A stretch of DNA of 64,000 bases from NCBI RefSeq assembly GCF_022698165.1, contig NZ_JALDAY010000007.1, positions 434,001 through 498,000 of the forward strand, in the 5' to 3' direction. The notes below the pieces were generated by a model. The model had not been told where the DNA came from. It saw only the letters and a program-made list of their open reading frames with translations, and made no database searches. Positions 8,174 to 17,263 of this stretch are shown in pieces. A program made the translations under genes and the position numbers. Every line of letters begins with the position of its first letter. Within the stretch, counting starts at the first letter, position 1. Source of the DNA: Streptomyces cylindrosporus (GTDB lineage: Bacteria > Actinomycetota > Actinomycetes > Streptomycetales > Streptomycetaceae).

Positions 8174-9742
8174 ATGCGAAAGATCCCCGCCGAGCTGGTC
8201 GAGCGCTATGAGGCCGAGGGCTGGTGGACCCGGGAGACGATCGGTGACCTGCTGGCCCGGGGGCTGGCCGGGGCGCCGGACGTGGAGTTCCGGGTGCACT
8301 CGTCGGTACGGCCGTGGTCCGGGACCTTCCGGGACGTCGAGCGGGTCGCGCGCAGGCTCGCGGGCGGGCTGCGCGAGCGGGGTGTCGGCCCCGGCGACAC
8401 GGTCGCCTTCCAGTTGCCCAACTGGATGGAGGCGGCCGCGGTGTTCTGGGCCTCGGCCCTGCTGGGGGCGGCCGTCGTGCCGATCGTGCACTTCTACGGG
8501 CGCAAGGAGGTCGGCTACATCCTCGACGCCGTCCGGCCGAGCGTCTTCGTGGCCGCCGAGCGGTTCGGGCGGCTGGAGTTCCAGCCCGACCTGTGCGCGC
8601 GGGTGCCCGTCGTGGGCGTGGTGGGACGGGACGCGCCCCACCGGCACGCGCCCCACCGGCAGCGCTTCGACGACCTGTTGGGCGACGAGCCCCTCGACGG
8701 CGTCCTCCCGGCCGACCCGACCGGACCGGCCCTGATCGCCTTCACCTCCGGTACGACCCGCGACCCCAAGGGCGTCGTCCACAGCCACCAGACGCTCGGC
8801 CACGAGACCCGGCAGCTCGCCGCGAGCTACCCGCCCGACCGCGGCAAACAGCTCACCGCCGCGCCGGTCGGCCACTTCATCGGCATGGTGAACGCCTTCC
8901 TGATCCCGGTCCTGGAGGGCACGCCCGTCCACCTCACCGACGTATGGGACCCGGCCCAGGCGCTCAGACTCATGTCCGCCCACGAACTCCACATCGGCGG
9001 TGGCGCCCCGTACTACCTGACGAGCCTGCTCGACCACCCCGACTTCACGGACGGTCATCTGCGCCACCTGCGCCACGCGGGCCTGGGCGGTTCGTCGGTC
9101 CCGGCCGCCGTCACCACCCGGCTGGCCGGCCTCGGCATCCACGTCTTCCGGGCGTACGGCAGCACCGAGCACCCCTCGATCACCTCCTCCCGGCACACCG
9201 CGCCCGAGCCCAAGCGGCTGTTCACGGACGGGGACGCGCTGCCGGGCGTGGAGATACGGCTGGCCGAGGACGGCGAGATCCTCAGCCGCGGCCCGGACCT
9301 CTGCCTCGGCTACACCGATCCGGCGCTGACGGAGCGGGCGTTCGACGAGGACGGCTGGTACCGCACCGGCGACATCGGGGAGCTGGACGAGGACGGCTAT
9401 CTGACCGTCACCGGCCGCAAGTCGGACATGATCATCCGGGGCGGCGAGAACATCAGCGCGGTCGAGGTCGAGGAGGTCCTGCTCGGCATGGCCGGCGTCG
9501 CGGAGGCCGCGGTCGTGGCCGCGCCCGACCCTCGGCTCGGCGAACACGCCGCCGGCTTCCTGCGGATGCTGCCCGGTCACGCCCTGCCCACCCTCGACGA
9601 GATGCGGGCCCACTTCGAACGGGCGGGCCTGGCTCGGCAGAAGTGGCCCGAGGAGCTGCACGAGGTCGAGGACTTCCCGCGGACCGCAAGCGGCAAGGTG
9701 CAGAAGTTCCGTCTCCGTCAGGACATTGCCGTACGCAAGTGA
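8174..9742 (+). CDS. AMP-forming acyl-CoA ligase (FadD family)
   Basis: 522 residues. Motifs: FTSGTTRDPKGVVHSH (about 192-207, P-loop of the adenylate-forming family), YGSTEHPS (about 327-334), YRTGDIGELDEDGYLTVTGRKSDMI (about 395-420) and the C-terminal catalytic lysine in RTASGKVQKF. It would activate the pathway acid with ATP and CoA. Closest in style to cyclohexanecarboxylate-CoA and medium-chain ligases; substrate not determinable. ATG 8174 with GGAGG upstream. Its last codons hold the -35 of the next unit at 9781. Confidence 0.9.
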   Translation: MRKIPAELVERYEAEGWWTRETIGDLLARGLAGAPDVEFRVHSSVRPWSGTFRDVERVARRLAGGLRERGVGPGDTVAFQLPNWMEAAAVFWASALLGAAVVPIVHFYGRKEVGYILDAVRPSVFVAAERFGRLEFQPDLCARVPVVGVVGRDAPHRHAPHRQRFDDLLGDEPLDGVLPADPTGPALIAFTSGTTRDPKGVVHSHQTLGHETRQLAASYPPDRGKQLTAAPVGHFIGMVNAFLIPVLEGTPVHLTDVWDPAQALRLMSAHELHIGGGAPYYLTSLLDHPDFTDGHLRHLRHAGLGGSSVPAAVTTRLAGLGIHVFRAYGSTEHPSITSSRHTAPEPKRLFTDGDALPGVEIRLAEDGEILSRGPDLCLGYTDPALTERAFDEDGWYRTGDIGELDEDGYLTVTGRKSDMIIRGGENISAVEVEEVLLGMAGVAEAAVVAAPDPRLGEHAAGFLRMLPGHALPTLDEMRAHFERAGLARQKWPEELHEVEDFPRTASGKVQKFRLRQDIAVRK

Positions 9743-9758
9743 TGAGAATATGATTCTC
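9726..9758 (+). promoter_or_regulatory. Promoter with embedded perfect operator
   Basis: GAGAATATGATTCTC at 9744-9758 is a perfect 6-3-6 palindrome. TATGAT at 9749-9754 is a near-consensus -10, and TTGCCG at 9726-9731 is a -35 at exactly 17 bp. Serves the amidohydrolase at 9781. The identical 15-mer recurs at 56087-56101. Confidence 0.8.
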
Positions 9759-9780
9759 CCAAATCGCAAAGGAGGGTCTC

Positions 9781-10959
9781 ATGTCTTCGCGTGCGCTGCC
9801 GTATCCGCTCTTCGACGCGGACAACCACCTCTACGAGACAGAGGAGGCGCTGACCAAGTTCCTGCCGAAGCAGTACGCGGGAGCGATCGAGTACGTGCAG
9901 GTGCGCGGTCGTACGAAGATCGCGATTCTCGGTCAGATCAGCGACTACATCCCGAACCCCACCTTCGAGGTGGTCGCCCGGCCCGGCGCCATGGAGGAGT
10001 ACTTCCGCGTCGGCAACCCGGACGGCAAGTCCCGCCGGGAGATCTTCGGCGAGCCGATGCGCTCGATCCCCGCCTTCCGTGAACCGGGGCCCCGCCTGGA
10101 GCTGCTGGACGAGCTCGGCGTGCAGCGGACGCTGATGTTCCCGACGCTGGCGAGCCTCATCGAGGAGCGGATGCGGCACCATCCGGAGCTCATCCACGCC
10201 GTCATCCACTCGCTCAACGAGTGGCTGCACGAGACCTGGTCCTTCAACTACAAGGACCGCATCCTCACCACCCCGGTGATCACCCTGCCGATCGTCGAGA
10301 AGGCGATCGCGGAGCTCAACTGGGCGGTGGAGCGCGGCGCACGGGCGATTCTGGTGCGGCCCGCGCCGGTTCCCGGGTACGGCGGCTCGCGGTCGTTCGC
10401 CCTGCCGGAGTTCGACCCGTTCTGGAAGCGCGTCGTCGAGACGGACGTCCTGGTCGCCATGCACTCCTCCGACAGCGGGTACTCCCGGTACGCCAACGAC
10501 TGGGAGGGCAGCTCCGGCGAGATGCTGCCGTTCAAGTCCAACGCCTTCCGGCAGATCAACGAGTGGCGGCCGATCCAGGACGCGGTGGCCTCCTGGGTGT
10601 GCCACGGCGCGCTGTTCCGCTTCCCGGAGCTGAAGATCGCGCTGATCGAGAACGGCTCGTCGTGGGTGGCGCCGCTCCTCGACCAACTCGCCGACGCCTA
10701 CAAGAAGATGCCGGAGCAGTTCCTCGGCGACCCCGTGGAGGCGGTCAGGAACAGCATTCACGTCAGCCCGTTCTACGAGGACAACCTGAGCGACCTGGTC
10801 GACCTGGTCGGCGTGGACCGGGTGCTGTTCGGCTCGGACTACCCGCACCCCGAGGGCCTCGCCCAGCCGACCTCGTACGTCGACGCGATCCAGGACCTCA
10901 GCGAGGCCGACCAGGCGAAGATCATGGGCGGCAACCTGTCCCGGCTGATCCCCGCATGA
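9781..10959 (+). CDS. Amidohydrolase family 2 (ACMSD-like TIM barrel)
   Basis: 392 residues of the amidohydrolase-2 group that includes aminocarboxymuconate-semialdehyde decarboxylase. The N-terminal metal strand reads FDADNHLYE, with only the second of the usual two His. Later ligands are visible in LVAMHSSDSGYS (about 225-236) and the terminal Asp in FGSDYPHPEG (about 350). Such enzymes cleave C-C or C-N bonds with Zn or Mn. In actinobacterial CoA-catabolic islands they are common and mostly uncharacterised. GGAGG sits before ATG 9781. Overlaps the ligase at 10956 by 4 bp. Confidence 0.85.
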   Translation: MSSRALPYPLFDADNHLYETEEALTKFLPKQYAGAIEYVQVRGRTKIAILGQISDYIPNPTFEVVARPGAMEEYFRVGNPDGKSRREIFGEPMRSIPAFREPGPRLELLDELGVQRTLMFPTLASLIEERMRHHPELIHAVIHSLNEWLHETWSFNYKDRILTTPVITLPIVEKAIAELNWAVERGARAILVRPAPVPGYGGSRSFALPEFDPFWKRVVETDVLVAMHSSDSGYSRYANDWEGSSGEMLPFKSNAFRQINEWRPIQDAVASWVCHGALFRFPELKIALIENGSSWVAPLLDQLADAYKKMPEQFLGDPVEAVRNSIHVSPFYEDNLSDLVDLVGVDRVLFGSDYPHPEGLAQPTSYVDAIQDLSEADQAKIMGGNLSRLIPA

Positions 10960-12389
10960 CATGGGACACCATCCCCCGGATGGTGCTGAGCGCGGCCGAC
11001 CGCTTCGGTGACGCCGAAGCGGTCGTCGACGGCGACCTCCGGCTCACCTTCACCCAACTCGTAGAGCGGGTACGGGTGGCGGCGGGCGCGTTCGCCGAGC
11101 TGGGGGTCGGCAGGGGCGACCGGGTGGCGATCTGGGCGCCCAACTCCGCCGAGTGGATCGTGGCCGCGTTCGGGCTGCTGACCGCGGGCGGGGTGCTGGT
11201 GCCGGTCAACACCCGGTTCAAGGCGGACGAGGCGCACGACATCGTCACGCGCAGCGGAGCCAAGGCGGTCCTGGTCCAACAGGGCTTTCTGGGGCTGGAG
11301 TTCACGGGCCCGCCGGGCGTCCCGGTGATCGACCTCAAGTCCGGCTTCCTGGCGAGCGGTTCGCCGTTCGAGCGCGAGGTGGACGGCGACGACGTGGCCG
11401 ACATCGTGTTCACCTCGGGCACCACGGGCCGTCCCAAGGGCGTCCTGATGACGCACGCGCAGACGCTCCGCCTGTACGCGGAGTGGTGCGACCTCGCCGA
11501 CCTGCGGGAGGGCGACCGCTACCTGATCGTCAACCCGTTCTTCCACATCTTCGGCTACAAGGCGGGCGTCATCACCTCCCTGATCCGGGGCGCCACGATC
11601 CTGCCCGTGCCGGTCTTCGAGGTGGACCGGGTGCTGGACCTGGTCGAGCGCGAGCGGGTGACGATGCTGCCCGGGCCGCCGACGCTCTACCACTCCCTCC
11701 TGGAGGCGCAGGCGAAGGGCGGCCGGGACCTGTCCTCGCTGCGGTCGGCGGTGACCGGCGCCGCGGACATCCCGGTCGAGCTGATCCGCCGTATCCGCGA
11801 GGAACTCCCCTTCCGGTCGATCATGACGGGTTACGGCCTGTCCGAGGCCGGCACCGTCACCGCCTCCCGCCCCGGCGACTCCTTCGAGGACATCGCCACC
11901 ACCGTCGGCACCCCCTGTGAGGGCGTCGAGGTGAGCATCGCCGACGACGGCGAGGTGCTGGTGCGCGGCTACACCGTGATGCGCGGCTACCTCGACGACC
12001 CGGAGGCGACCGCCGAGGCGATCGACGAGGAGGGCCGACTGCACACGGGTGACCTCGGAACCCTCGACGAGCGGGGCCACTTGAGGATCGTGGGCCGCAA
12101 GAAGGACATGTTCCTGGTCGGCGGCTTCAACGCCTACCCGGCCGAGATCGAGGGCTTCCTGCTCCGGCACCCGGCCGTGGCGCAGGTCGCGGTGATCGGG
12201 GTACCGGACGAGCGGATGGGCCAGGTCGGCAAGGCGTTCGTGGTACGGCACGGTCCGGTGACCGAGGGGGAACTGATCGCCTGGAGCCGCGAGCGCATGG
12301 CCGGGTTCAAAGTGCCGCGATCCGTGGAGTTCCGTGAGGAATTGCCGCTCAACGCCACGGGCAAAGTGATGAAGGACCAACTGCGATGA
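10956..12389 (+). CDS. AMP-forming acyl-CoA ligase, FadD3-like
   Basis: 477 residues. FTSGTTGRPKGVLMTH (about 149-164), the stretch around NPFFHIFGYKAG (about 193-204), MLPGPPTLYHSLL, YGLSEAGT, LHTGDLGTLDERGHLRIVGRKKDM and a final NATGKVMKDQL with the catalytic lysine. The wording of the central part is close, from memory, to mycobacterial FadD3, which activates the indanedione propionate left from steroid C/D rings. That suggests a polycyclic or bulky acid, but I cannot confirm the substrate. ATGA overlap couples it to the amidohydrolase; the next gene follows 49 bp on. Confidence 0.88.
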   Translation: MTWDTIPRMVLSAADRFGDAEAVVDGDLRLTFTQLVERVRVAAGAFAELGVGRGDRVAIWAPNSAEWIVAAFGLLTAGGVLVPVNTRFKADEAHDIVTRSGAKAVLVQQGFLGLEFTGPPGVPVIDLKSGFLASGSPFEREVDGDDVADIVFTSGTTGRPKGVLMTHAQTLRLYAEWCDLADLREGDRYLIVNPFFHIFGYKAGVITSLIRGATILPVPVFEVDRVLDLVERERVTMLPGPPTLYHSLLEAQAKGGRDLSSLRSAVTGAADIPVELIRRIREELPFRSIMTGYGLSEAGTVTASRPGDSFEDIATTVGTPCEGVEVSIADDGEVLVRGYTVMRGYLDDPEATAEAIDEEGRLHTGDLGTLDERGHLRIVGRKKDMFLVGGFNAYPAEIEGFLLRHPAVAQVAVIGVPDERMGQVGKAFVVRHGPVTEGELIAWSRERMAGFKVPRSVEFREELPLNATGKVMKDQLR

Positions 12390-12438
12390 GGACGACGGGG
12401 GCGGCCACCACGCCCCCGCAGGCGAACGGAGACCTCCC

Positions 12439-12708
12439 GTGACGACGACGAACCCCGCCGCCGATGCTCCGGCGGACGTGTCACTCGACCGGATCGAGCG
12501 CCTCGACGAGGAGATCATCGCGCTCCTCGCCCAGCGCCGCGCGATGGCCCAGGGTCTCCCGCACCCCGCCCGCGCCCGCGCCGCCGATCCGGCCTTCGCG
12601 GAGACGGTACGGGGCATAACCGGCCGGTACCGCAAGGAACTCGGCGGTGCCGGTGAACTCGTCGCCCGCGCCGTCATGGTGCTGTGCGACCCCAGCAGGG
12701 AGCCCTGA
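12439..12708 (+). CDS. Chorismate mutase type II-like small protein
   Basis: 89 residues, all-helical, with LDRIERLDEEIIALLAQRRAMAQ at residues about 17-39, the first helix pattern of AroQ-type chorismate mutases, and a usual AroQ length. The lysine that normally follows in helix 1 (x-K of the substrate site) is not evident and the HPARARAADPAFAETVRGITGRYR part only loosely follows the family, so activity on chorismate is doubtful. GTG start at 12439 behind GGAGA. Lies at the end of the amidohydrolase-ligase operon, an odd place for aromatic amino acid synthesis. Confidence 0.7.
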   Translation: MTTTNPAADAPADVSLDRIERLDEEIIALLAQRRAMAQGLPHPARARAADPAFAETVRGITGRYRKELGGAGELVARAVMVLCDPSREP

Positions 12709-12719
12709 CAGGCGGGCGG

Positions 12720-12845
12720 ATTGGTGCGTACAAAGGTTCGCGGGTCACTCCCCTGTCGTCTGCGACACACCCGGACAGTGCGCCACAACACAGGTCACCG
12801 CAGCCGGTGAGCCGTTGACGGGCCCGCACATTTGGCCGTACAAAT
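12720..12845 (+). promoter_or_regulatory. Two CGTACAAA repeats, candidate operator of the 12895-19033 unit
   Basis: ATTGGTGCGTACAAAG (12720-12735) and ATTTGGCCGTACAAAT (12830-12845) share most bases; the second is an inverted repeat ATTTG-N6-CAAAT. They lie in the 186-bp gap before the PrpD-like gene, where no island palindrome is seen. The operon's own GntR regulator (16473-17219) is the natural candidate binder (inference). Confidence 0.45.
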
Positions 12846-12894
12846 CTGGGAAAGGTCGTACGACGGCCCGGCACCGAACCCGCGGAGGGGACCC

Positions 12895-14100
12895 TTGACC
12901 GTCGCCCGAGCCCTCGCCCAGTGGGCCCACGGCTTCCGACCGACGCCGGAGGACCTGGCGCTCGCGGACCGGGCGCTGGCCGACACCCTCTCCGTCGCGC
13001 TGGCCGCGCGGACGCACCCGCTTCGGGGCATCGCCGCTTCCCTGCCGGACGCGGCCCGTTGGGCGGCGATGGCGCATGTGCTCGACTTCGACGACCTGCA
13101 CACCGACACCACCACCCACATCTCCGTGGTCGCCGTCCCCGCCGCGCTGGCCGTGGGCGGGGACGCCCGCGCCTACCTGGCGGGTGCCGGGGTCATGGCC
13201 CGGCTCGGGGCGATGCTCGGCTGGGGCCACTACGCGGCCGGCTGGCACGCGACCTGCACGGCGGGCGCCCCGGCCGCCGCCGTCGCCGCGGGTCTCGCCC
13301 TCGGTCTCGACGCCGAAGGCCTGGCCACCGCGATGGCGCTCGCCGTGCCCGCCGCCGGTGGCGTCCAGGCGGCCTTCGGGACGCACGGCAAGTCGCTCCA
13401 GGTCGGCTTCGCGGCGGAGGCGGGCGTACGGGCCGCCCGGCTGGCGCGGGCGGGCGCCGGCGCGGAGCCGCGGGCGCTGGAGGCCTGGCTGGAGCTGGTC
13501 GGCGGGACGCCCACCACGGACTTCCCCGCCGAGCCCGCGATCCCGGGCGGCCTGGCGGTCAAGCTGTTCCCCTGCTGCTACGCCATGCAGCGCCCGATCG
13601 CCGCCCTGCGCGCGGTGCGCGACCAGGTGCGCGGCGAGATCACCGGGGTCACGGTGACGACACCAGCGGGGACGGTTCAGCCGCTCGTCCACGACCGGCC
13701 GTGGACCGGTCTGGAGGGCAAGTTCTCACTGCCGTACGCGGTCGCCGCGGCGCTGCTCGACGACTGTCCCGGCTTCGACAGCTTCACCGACGCGGCGGTC
13801 CGACGACCCGAGGCGCAGAAGCTCGTCGACCTCGTGCACGTGGATCTGGTGCCGGGCGAGGTCGGCTCCCTGCTGGACGGCAAGGTCGCCGCACGCATCG
13901 ATCTCGCCGACGGAGGCGAGATCTACACCGAGCTGGCGGTGCCGCCCGGCGCTCCCGAACGGCCGCTGTCCGACGGCGACTTGCGCGCCAAGGCCGCCAC
14001 CTGCGGCCGGGACGTGCCGGCGCTGCTGGACGGGCTGACGTGGACGGGCGCGCGTGACGTGCTGCGGCGGCATTTCCCGTACGAGGCCGAGGAGGCATGA
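12895..14100 (+). CDS. MmgE/PrpD family protein
   Basis: 401 residues of the MmgE/PrpD family, whose best known members dehydrate 2-methylcitrate or isomerise related acids. Visible family blocks: AHVLDFDDLHTDTTTHIS (about 60-77), GWHATCTAGAPAAAVAAGLALGLD and FGTHGKSLQVGFAAEAGV. Shorter than the usual 450 residues. I take TTG 12895 because GGAGGGGA precedes it by four bases; a second in-frame TTG at 12832 has no such site. Overlaps the CoA-transferase by ATGA. Likely a hydratase or isomerase on a branched acid of the pathway. Confidence 0.85.
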   Translation: MTVARALAQWAHGFRPTPEDLALADRALADTLSVALAARTHPLRGIAASLPDAARWAAMAHVLDFDDLHTDTTTHISVVAVPAALAVGGDARAYLAGAGVMARLGAMLGWGHYAAGWHATCTAGAPAAAVAAGLALGLDAEGLATAMALAVPAAGGVQAAFGTHGKSLQVGFAAEAGVRAARLARAGAGAEPRALEAWLELVGGTPTTDFPAEPAIPGGLAVKLFPCCYAMQRPIAALRAVRDQVRGEITGVTVTTPAGTVQPLVHDRPWTGLEGKFSLPYAVAAALLDDCPGFDSFTDAAVRRPEAQKLVDLVHVDLVPGEVGSLLDGKVAARIDLADGGEIYTELAVPPGAPERPLSDGDLRAKAATCGRDVPALLDGLTWTGARDVLRRHFPYEAEEA

Positions 14101-15287
14101 CCGTGCAGCAGCTCCCCCTGTCCGGGATCACGGTGGTCAGCCTCGAACAGGCCGTGGCCGCCCCCTACGCCACCCGGCAGCTCGCCGACCTCGGCGCCCG
14201 CGTGATCAAGGTCGAGCGGCCGGGCGAGGGCGACTTCGCCCGCCGGTACGACACGACCGTGCACGGCCACTCCAGCTACTTCGTCTGGCTCAACCGGTCC
14301 AAGGAGTCCCTCACCCTGGACCTCAAGGACCCGCGCGGCATGGAGATCCTGCGCCAACTCCTCGACGGCGCCGACGTGTTCGTGCAGAACCTCGCGCCGG
14401 GCGCCGCCGACCGGCTCGGCCTCGGCACCGCCGCGCTGACCGAGCGCCACCCGCGGCTGATCCCGTGCACGATCTCCGGATACGGCACGACCGGGCCGTG
14501 GGCCGACCGGAAGTCGTACGACCTGCTGGTGCAGTGCCAGACCGGCCTGGTCTCGCTGACCGGCACGGCCGAGGAGACCGCCCGGGTCGGCATCTCGGTC
14601 GCCGACATCGCCGCCGGGATGTACGCGTACAGCGGCATCCTGACCGCCCTCTACACCCGCGCCACCACCGGCCGGGCACACCCGGTGGAGGTGTCCCTCT
14701 TCGAGGCGCTGGCCGAGTGGATGAGCCAGCCCGCCAACTACACCCGGTACGGCGGCAGTCAGCCCGCCCGCCTCGGCACCCAGCACGCGACCATCGCCCC
14801 GTACGGCGCGTTCCCCACCGCCGACGGCAAGCAGGTGCTCTTCTCCATCCAGAACGAGCGCGAATGGGCCGTACTGTGCCGGGAGTTCCTCGGGCGGCCC
14901 GAGCTGGTGACCGATCCGCGCTTCGCCACCGGCTCCGAACGCGTCGCCCACCGCGCGGAGTTGAACGCGATCGTCGCCGAACGCCTCGCCCGCTCCGACG
15001 CCGAGGAGATCCTCAAGGACCTGGAGGAGATCGGTGTCGCGGGCGCCGGGGTCAACGACGTCGCCGCGTTCCTCGACCATCCGGTGCTGGCCGCGCGCGG
15101 GCGCTGGCAGGAGGTGGCGGTGCCCGGGGCCACGGTCCAGGCGCTGCTGCCGCCCGCCGACCTCGCGGGCGTGCCCGCCCGGATGGATCCCGTGCCGGAC
15201 GTGGGCGAGCACACCGAGGCGATCCTCACCGGACTCGGCCGTACCCGCGACGACATCGAGGCGCTGCGCGCCGACGCCGTCATCTGA
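14097..15287 (+). CDS. CaiB/BaiF family (family III) CoA-transferase
   Basis: 396 residues. Begins with LSGITVVSLEQAVAAPYATRQLADLGARVIKVERPG split over residues 7-42, then LNRSKESLTLDLKDPRG, and the SYDLLVQCQTGLVSLTG block with the anhydride-forming Asp (about residue 141). This wording is that of succinyl-CoA:mesaconate/(R)-citramalate-type transferases in actinobacteria, though the substrate is not certain. Coupled upstream to the PrpD-like gene by ATGA and followed 27 bp later by an acyl-CoA dehydrogenase, so the three genes form an activation-dehydrogenation cassette. Very similar in wording to 37161-38345. Confidence 0.9.
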   Translation: MTVQQLPLSGITVVSLEQAVAAPYATRQLADLGARVIKVERPGEGDFARRYDTTVHGHSSYFVWLNRSKESLTLDLKDPRGMEILRQLLDGADVFVQNLAPGAADRLGLGTAALTERHPRLIPCTISGYGTTGPWADRKSYDLLVQCQTGLVSLTGTAEETARVGISVADIAAGMYAYSGILTALYTRATTGRAHPVEVSLFEALAEWMSQPANYTRYGGSQPARLGTQHATIAPYGAFPTADGKQVLFSIQNEREWAVLCREFLGRPELVTDPRFATGSERVAHRAELNAIVAERLARSDAEEILKDLEEIGVAGAGVNDVAAFLDHPVLAARGRWQEVAVPGATVQALLPPADLAGVPARMDPVPDVGEHTEAILTGLGRTRDDIEALRADAVI

Positions 15288-15313
15288 CCATCACCGATCG
15301 GGAGTTGCGTGCG

Positions 15314-16480
15314 ATGAGTGTCCTGGACATCCTCTCCGACGACGAGCGGCTCGTCGTACGGACCGTGCGCGAGTTCGTCGACAAGGACGTCAGGCCGGTC
15401 GTCCAGGAGCTGGAGCACGCCGACACCTACCCCGAGCACCTCATCGAGCGGATGAAGGAACTCGGCGTCTACGGACTCGCGATCCCCGAGGAGTACGGCG
15501 GCAACCCCGTCTCCACGCCCTGCTTCGTCCTGGTCACCGAGGAGCTCGCGCGCGGCTGGATGAGCCTGGCCGGGGCGATGGGCGGGCACACGGTCGTCGC
15601 CAAACTCCTGCTGCTGTACGGCACTCCGGAGCAGAGAGAGCGCTATCTGCCGAAGCTGGCGACCGGGGAGATCCGGGCGACGATGGCGCTGACCGAACCG
15701 AGCGGCGGCTCGGACCTGCAGGCCATGACGACCGTCGCGCGCCGCGAGGGCGGGGAGTACGTCGTCAACGGGGCGAAGACCTGGATCACCAACTCGCGCC
15801 GGGCCGGGCTGATCGCGCTGCTGTGCAAGACCGACCCGGCCGCCGAGCCGCGCCACGCGGGCATCTCCGTACTGCTGGCCGAGCACGGGCCGGGCCTGGT
15901 CGTCTCCCGCGACCTGCCCAAGCTCGGCTACAAGGGCGTGGAGAGCTGCGAGTTGTCCTTCGAGGACTACCGCGTGCCGCTCGACGCACTGCTGGGCGGC
16001 GCGGAGGGCCAGGGCTTCGCCCAGATGATGAAGGGGCTGGAGACCGGGCGGCTCCAGGTCGCCGCCCGGGCCCTGGGTGTCGGGCGCGCGGCCCTCGACG
16101 ACTCCCTGCGCTACGCCCAGGAGCGCGAGAGCTTCGGCAAGCCGATCTGGCGCCACCAGGCCATCGGCAACTACCTCGCCGACATGGCGACCAAGCTCAC
16201 GGCGGCCCGCCAACTCGTGCTGTACGCGGCCCGCGAGGCCGACGCCGGGCGCCGGGTCGACATGGAGGCCGGCATGGCCAAGCTGTTCGCCTCGGAGACG
16301 GCCATGGAGATCGCGCTCAACGCCGTCCGCATTCACGGCGGTTACGGCTACTCGACCGAGTTCGACGTCGAGCGGTACTTCCGGGACGCGCCGCTGATGA
16401 TCGTCGGCGAGGGCACGAACGAGATCCAACGGAACGTGATCGCGGCCCAGTTGGTGGCAAGAGGCGGTCTCGATGCCTGA
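15314..16480 (+). CDS. Acyl-CoA dehydrogenase
   Basis: 388 residues. N-terminal helical domain, then MALTEPSGGSDLQ (about 122-134) and WITNSRRAG for FAD/substrate contacts, and LPKLGYKGVESCELSFEDYRVP. The catalytic Glu of short/medium-chain dehydrogenases is present in the C-terminal GEGTNEIQRNVIAAQL. It would introduce the alpha,beta double bond in an acyl-CoA and pass electrons to ETF, whose genes follow at 17264-19033. ATG 15314; the GntR gene starts inside its last codons at 16473. Confidence 0.92.
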   Translation: MSVLDILSDDERLVVRTVREFVDKDVRPVVQELEHADTYPEHLIERMKELGVYGLAIPEEYGGNPVSTPCFVLVTEELARGWMSLAGAMGGHTVVAKLLLLYGTPEQRERYLPKLATGEIRATMALTEPSGGSDLQAMTTVARREGGEYVVNGAKTWITNSRRAGLIALLCKTDPAAEPRHAGISVLLAEHGPGLVVSRDLPKLGYKGVESCELSFEDYRVPLDALLGGAEGQGFAQMMKGLETGRLQVAARALGVGRAALDDSLRYAQERESFGKPIWRHQAIGNYLADMATKLTAARQLVLYAAREADAGRRVDMEAGMAKLFASETAMEIALNAVRIHGGYGYSTEFDVERYFRDAPLMIVGEGTNEIQRNVIAAQLVARGGLDA

Positions 16481-17219
16481 GCAGGCACAGCGGGAGAGCA
16501 CGTACTTCCGGCTCGCCCGGGAGCTGCGGGCGGCGATCCTGCGGCAGGACTACCCGGACGGGGTGCGGCTGCCGACCGAGGCCGAGCTGGCCGAGCGGTA
16601 CGCGGTGAGCCGGCAGACCGTGCGGCGGGCGTTCCAGGATCTGGTCGCCGAGGGACTGGTCTACCGGGTGCCGGGGCGCGGCACCTTCGCCACGCCCCGC
16701 GAGGAGCAGTATCTGCGCCAGTTCGGCTCGGTGGACGACCTCATGGGGCTGTCCATCGACACCCGCATGGACGTCGTCACCCCGCTGCACCGGCGGGTCG
16801 ACGTCGACGCGGCCGGGCGGCTCGGCCTGCACACCGACCGGGTGCACAAGCTGGCCTTCCTGCGGCTGCACGAGGACGTGGCGTTCTGCCACACGTCGGT
16901 GTGGCTCCCGCCCACCGTCGGCCGACTGCTCGAATCCGTCCAGGAGTTGATGCTGCCCGGCACGCCCAACGCCTTCACCGTCATCGGGCTCCTCGACCAG
17001 CGGCTGCCCGAGCCGATCGCCGAGGCCGAGCAGAGCATCACCGTCGCCGAGGCCACCCCGGAACTCGCCAAACACCTGGGCTGCGAACCTGGCCGTGCGC
17101 TGCTGCGCATCGACCGCGTCTACCAGACGGTCTCCGGACAGCTCGTCGAGCTGGCCATCAGCCACTTCCTGCCCGAGCACTACTCGTATCGCGTGCGGCT
17201 CCGGCGCAGCGGCCAGTGA
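16473..17219 (+). CDS. GntR-family regulator (HutC/UTRA type)
   Basis: 248 residues. Winged helix at about 10-75 with YFRLARELRAAILRQDYPDGVRLPTEAELAERYAVSRQTVRRAF blocks, typical of GntR, then a C-terminal UTRA ligand domain with FTVIGLLDQRLPEPIAEAEQ and GRALLRIDRVYQ. Starts 8 bp inside the acyl-CoA dehydrogenase gene, so it is co-transcribed with the genes it probably controls. Candidate sites are the CGTACAAA repeats at 12720-12845. The effector is likely an acid or acyl-CoA of this cassette. Confidence 0.9.
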   Translation: MPEQAQRESTYFRLARELRAAILRQDYPDGVRLPTEAELAERYAVSRQTVRRAFQDLVAEGLVYRVPGRGTFATPREEQYLRQFGSVDDLMGLSIDTRMDVVTPLHRRVDVDAAGRLGLHTDRVHKLAFLRLHEDVAFCHTSVWLPPTVGRLLESVQELMLPGTPNAFTVIGLLDQRLPEPIAEAEQSITVAEATPELAKHLGCEPGRALLRIDRVYQTVSGQLVELAISHFLPEHYSYRVRLRRSGQ

Positions 17220-17263
17220 TCGCACGTAGTGATTTCCATGAACTCATGTAAGGAGAAAGAGTC

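Noticed and set aside
10221..12389. Apparent 722-residue protein with the FadD3-like ligase at its end
   Set aside because: The first 245 codons are an out-of-frame shadow of the amidohydrolase. ATG 10956 overlapping the amidohydrolase stop as ATGA is the natural ligase start.
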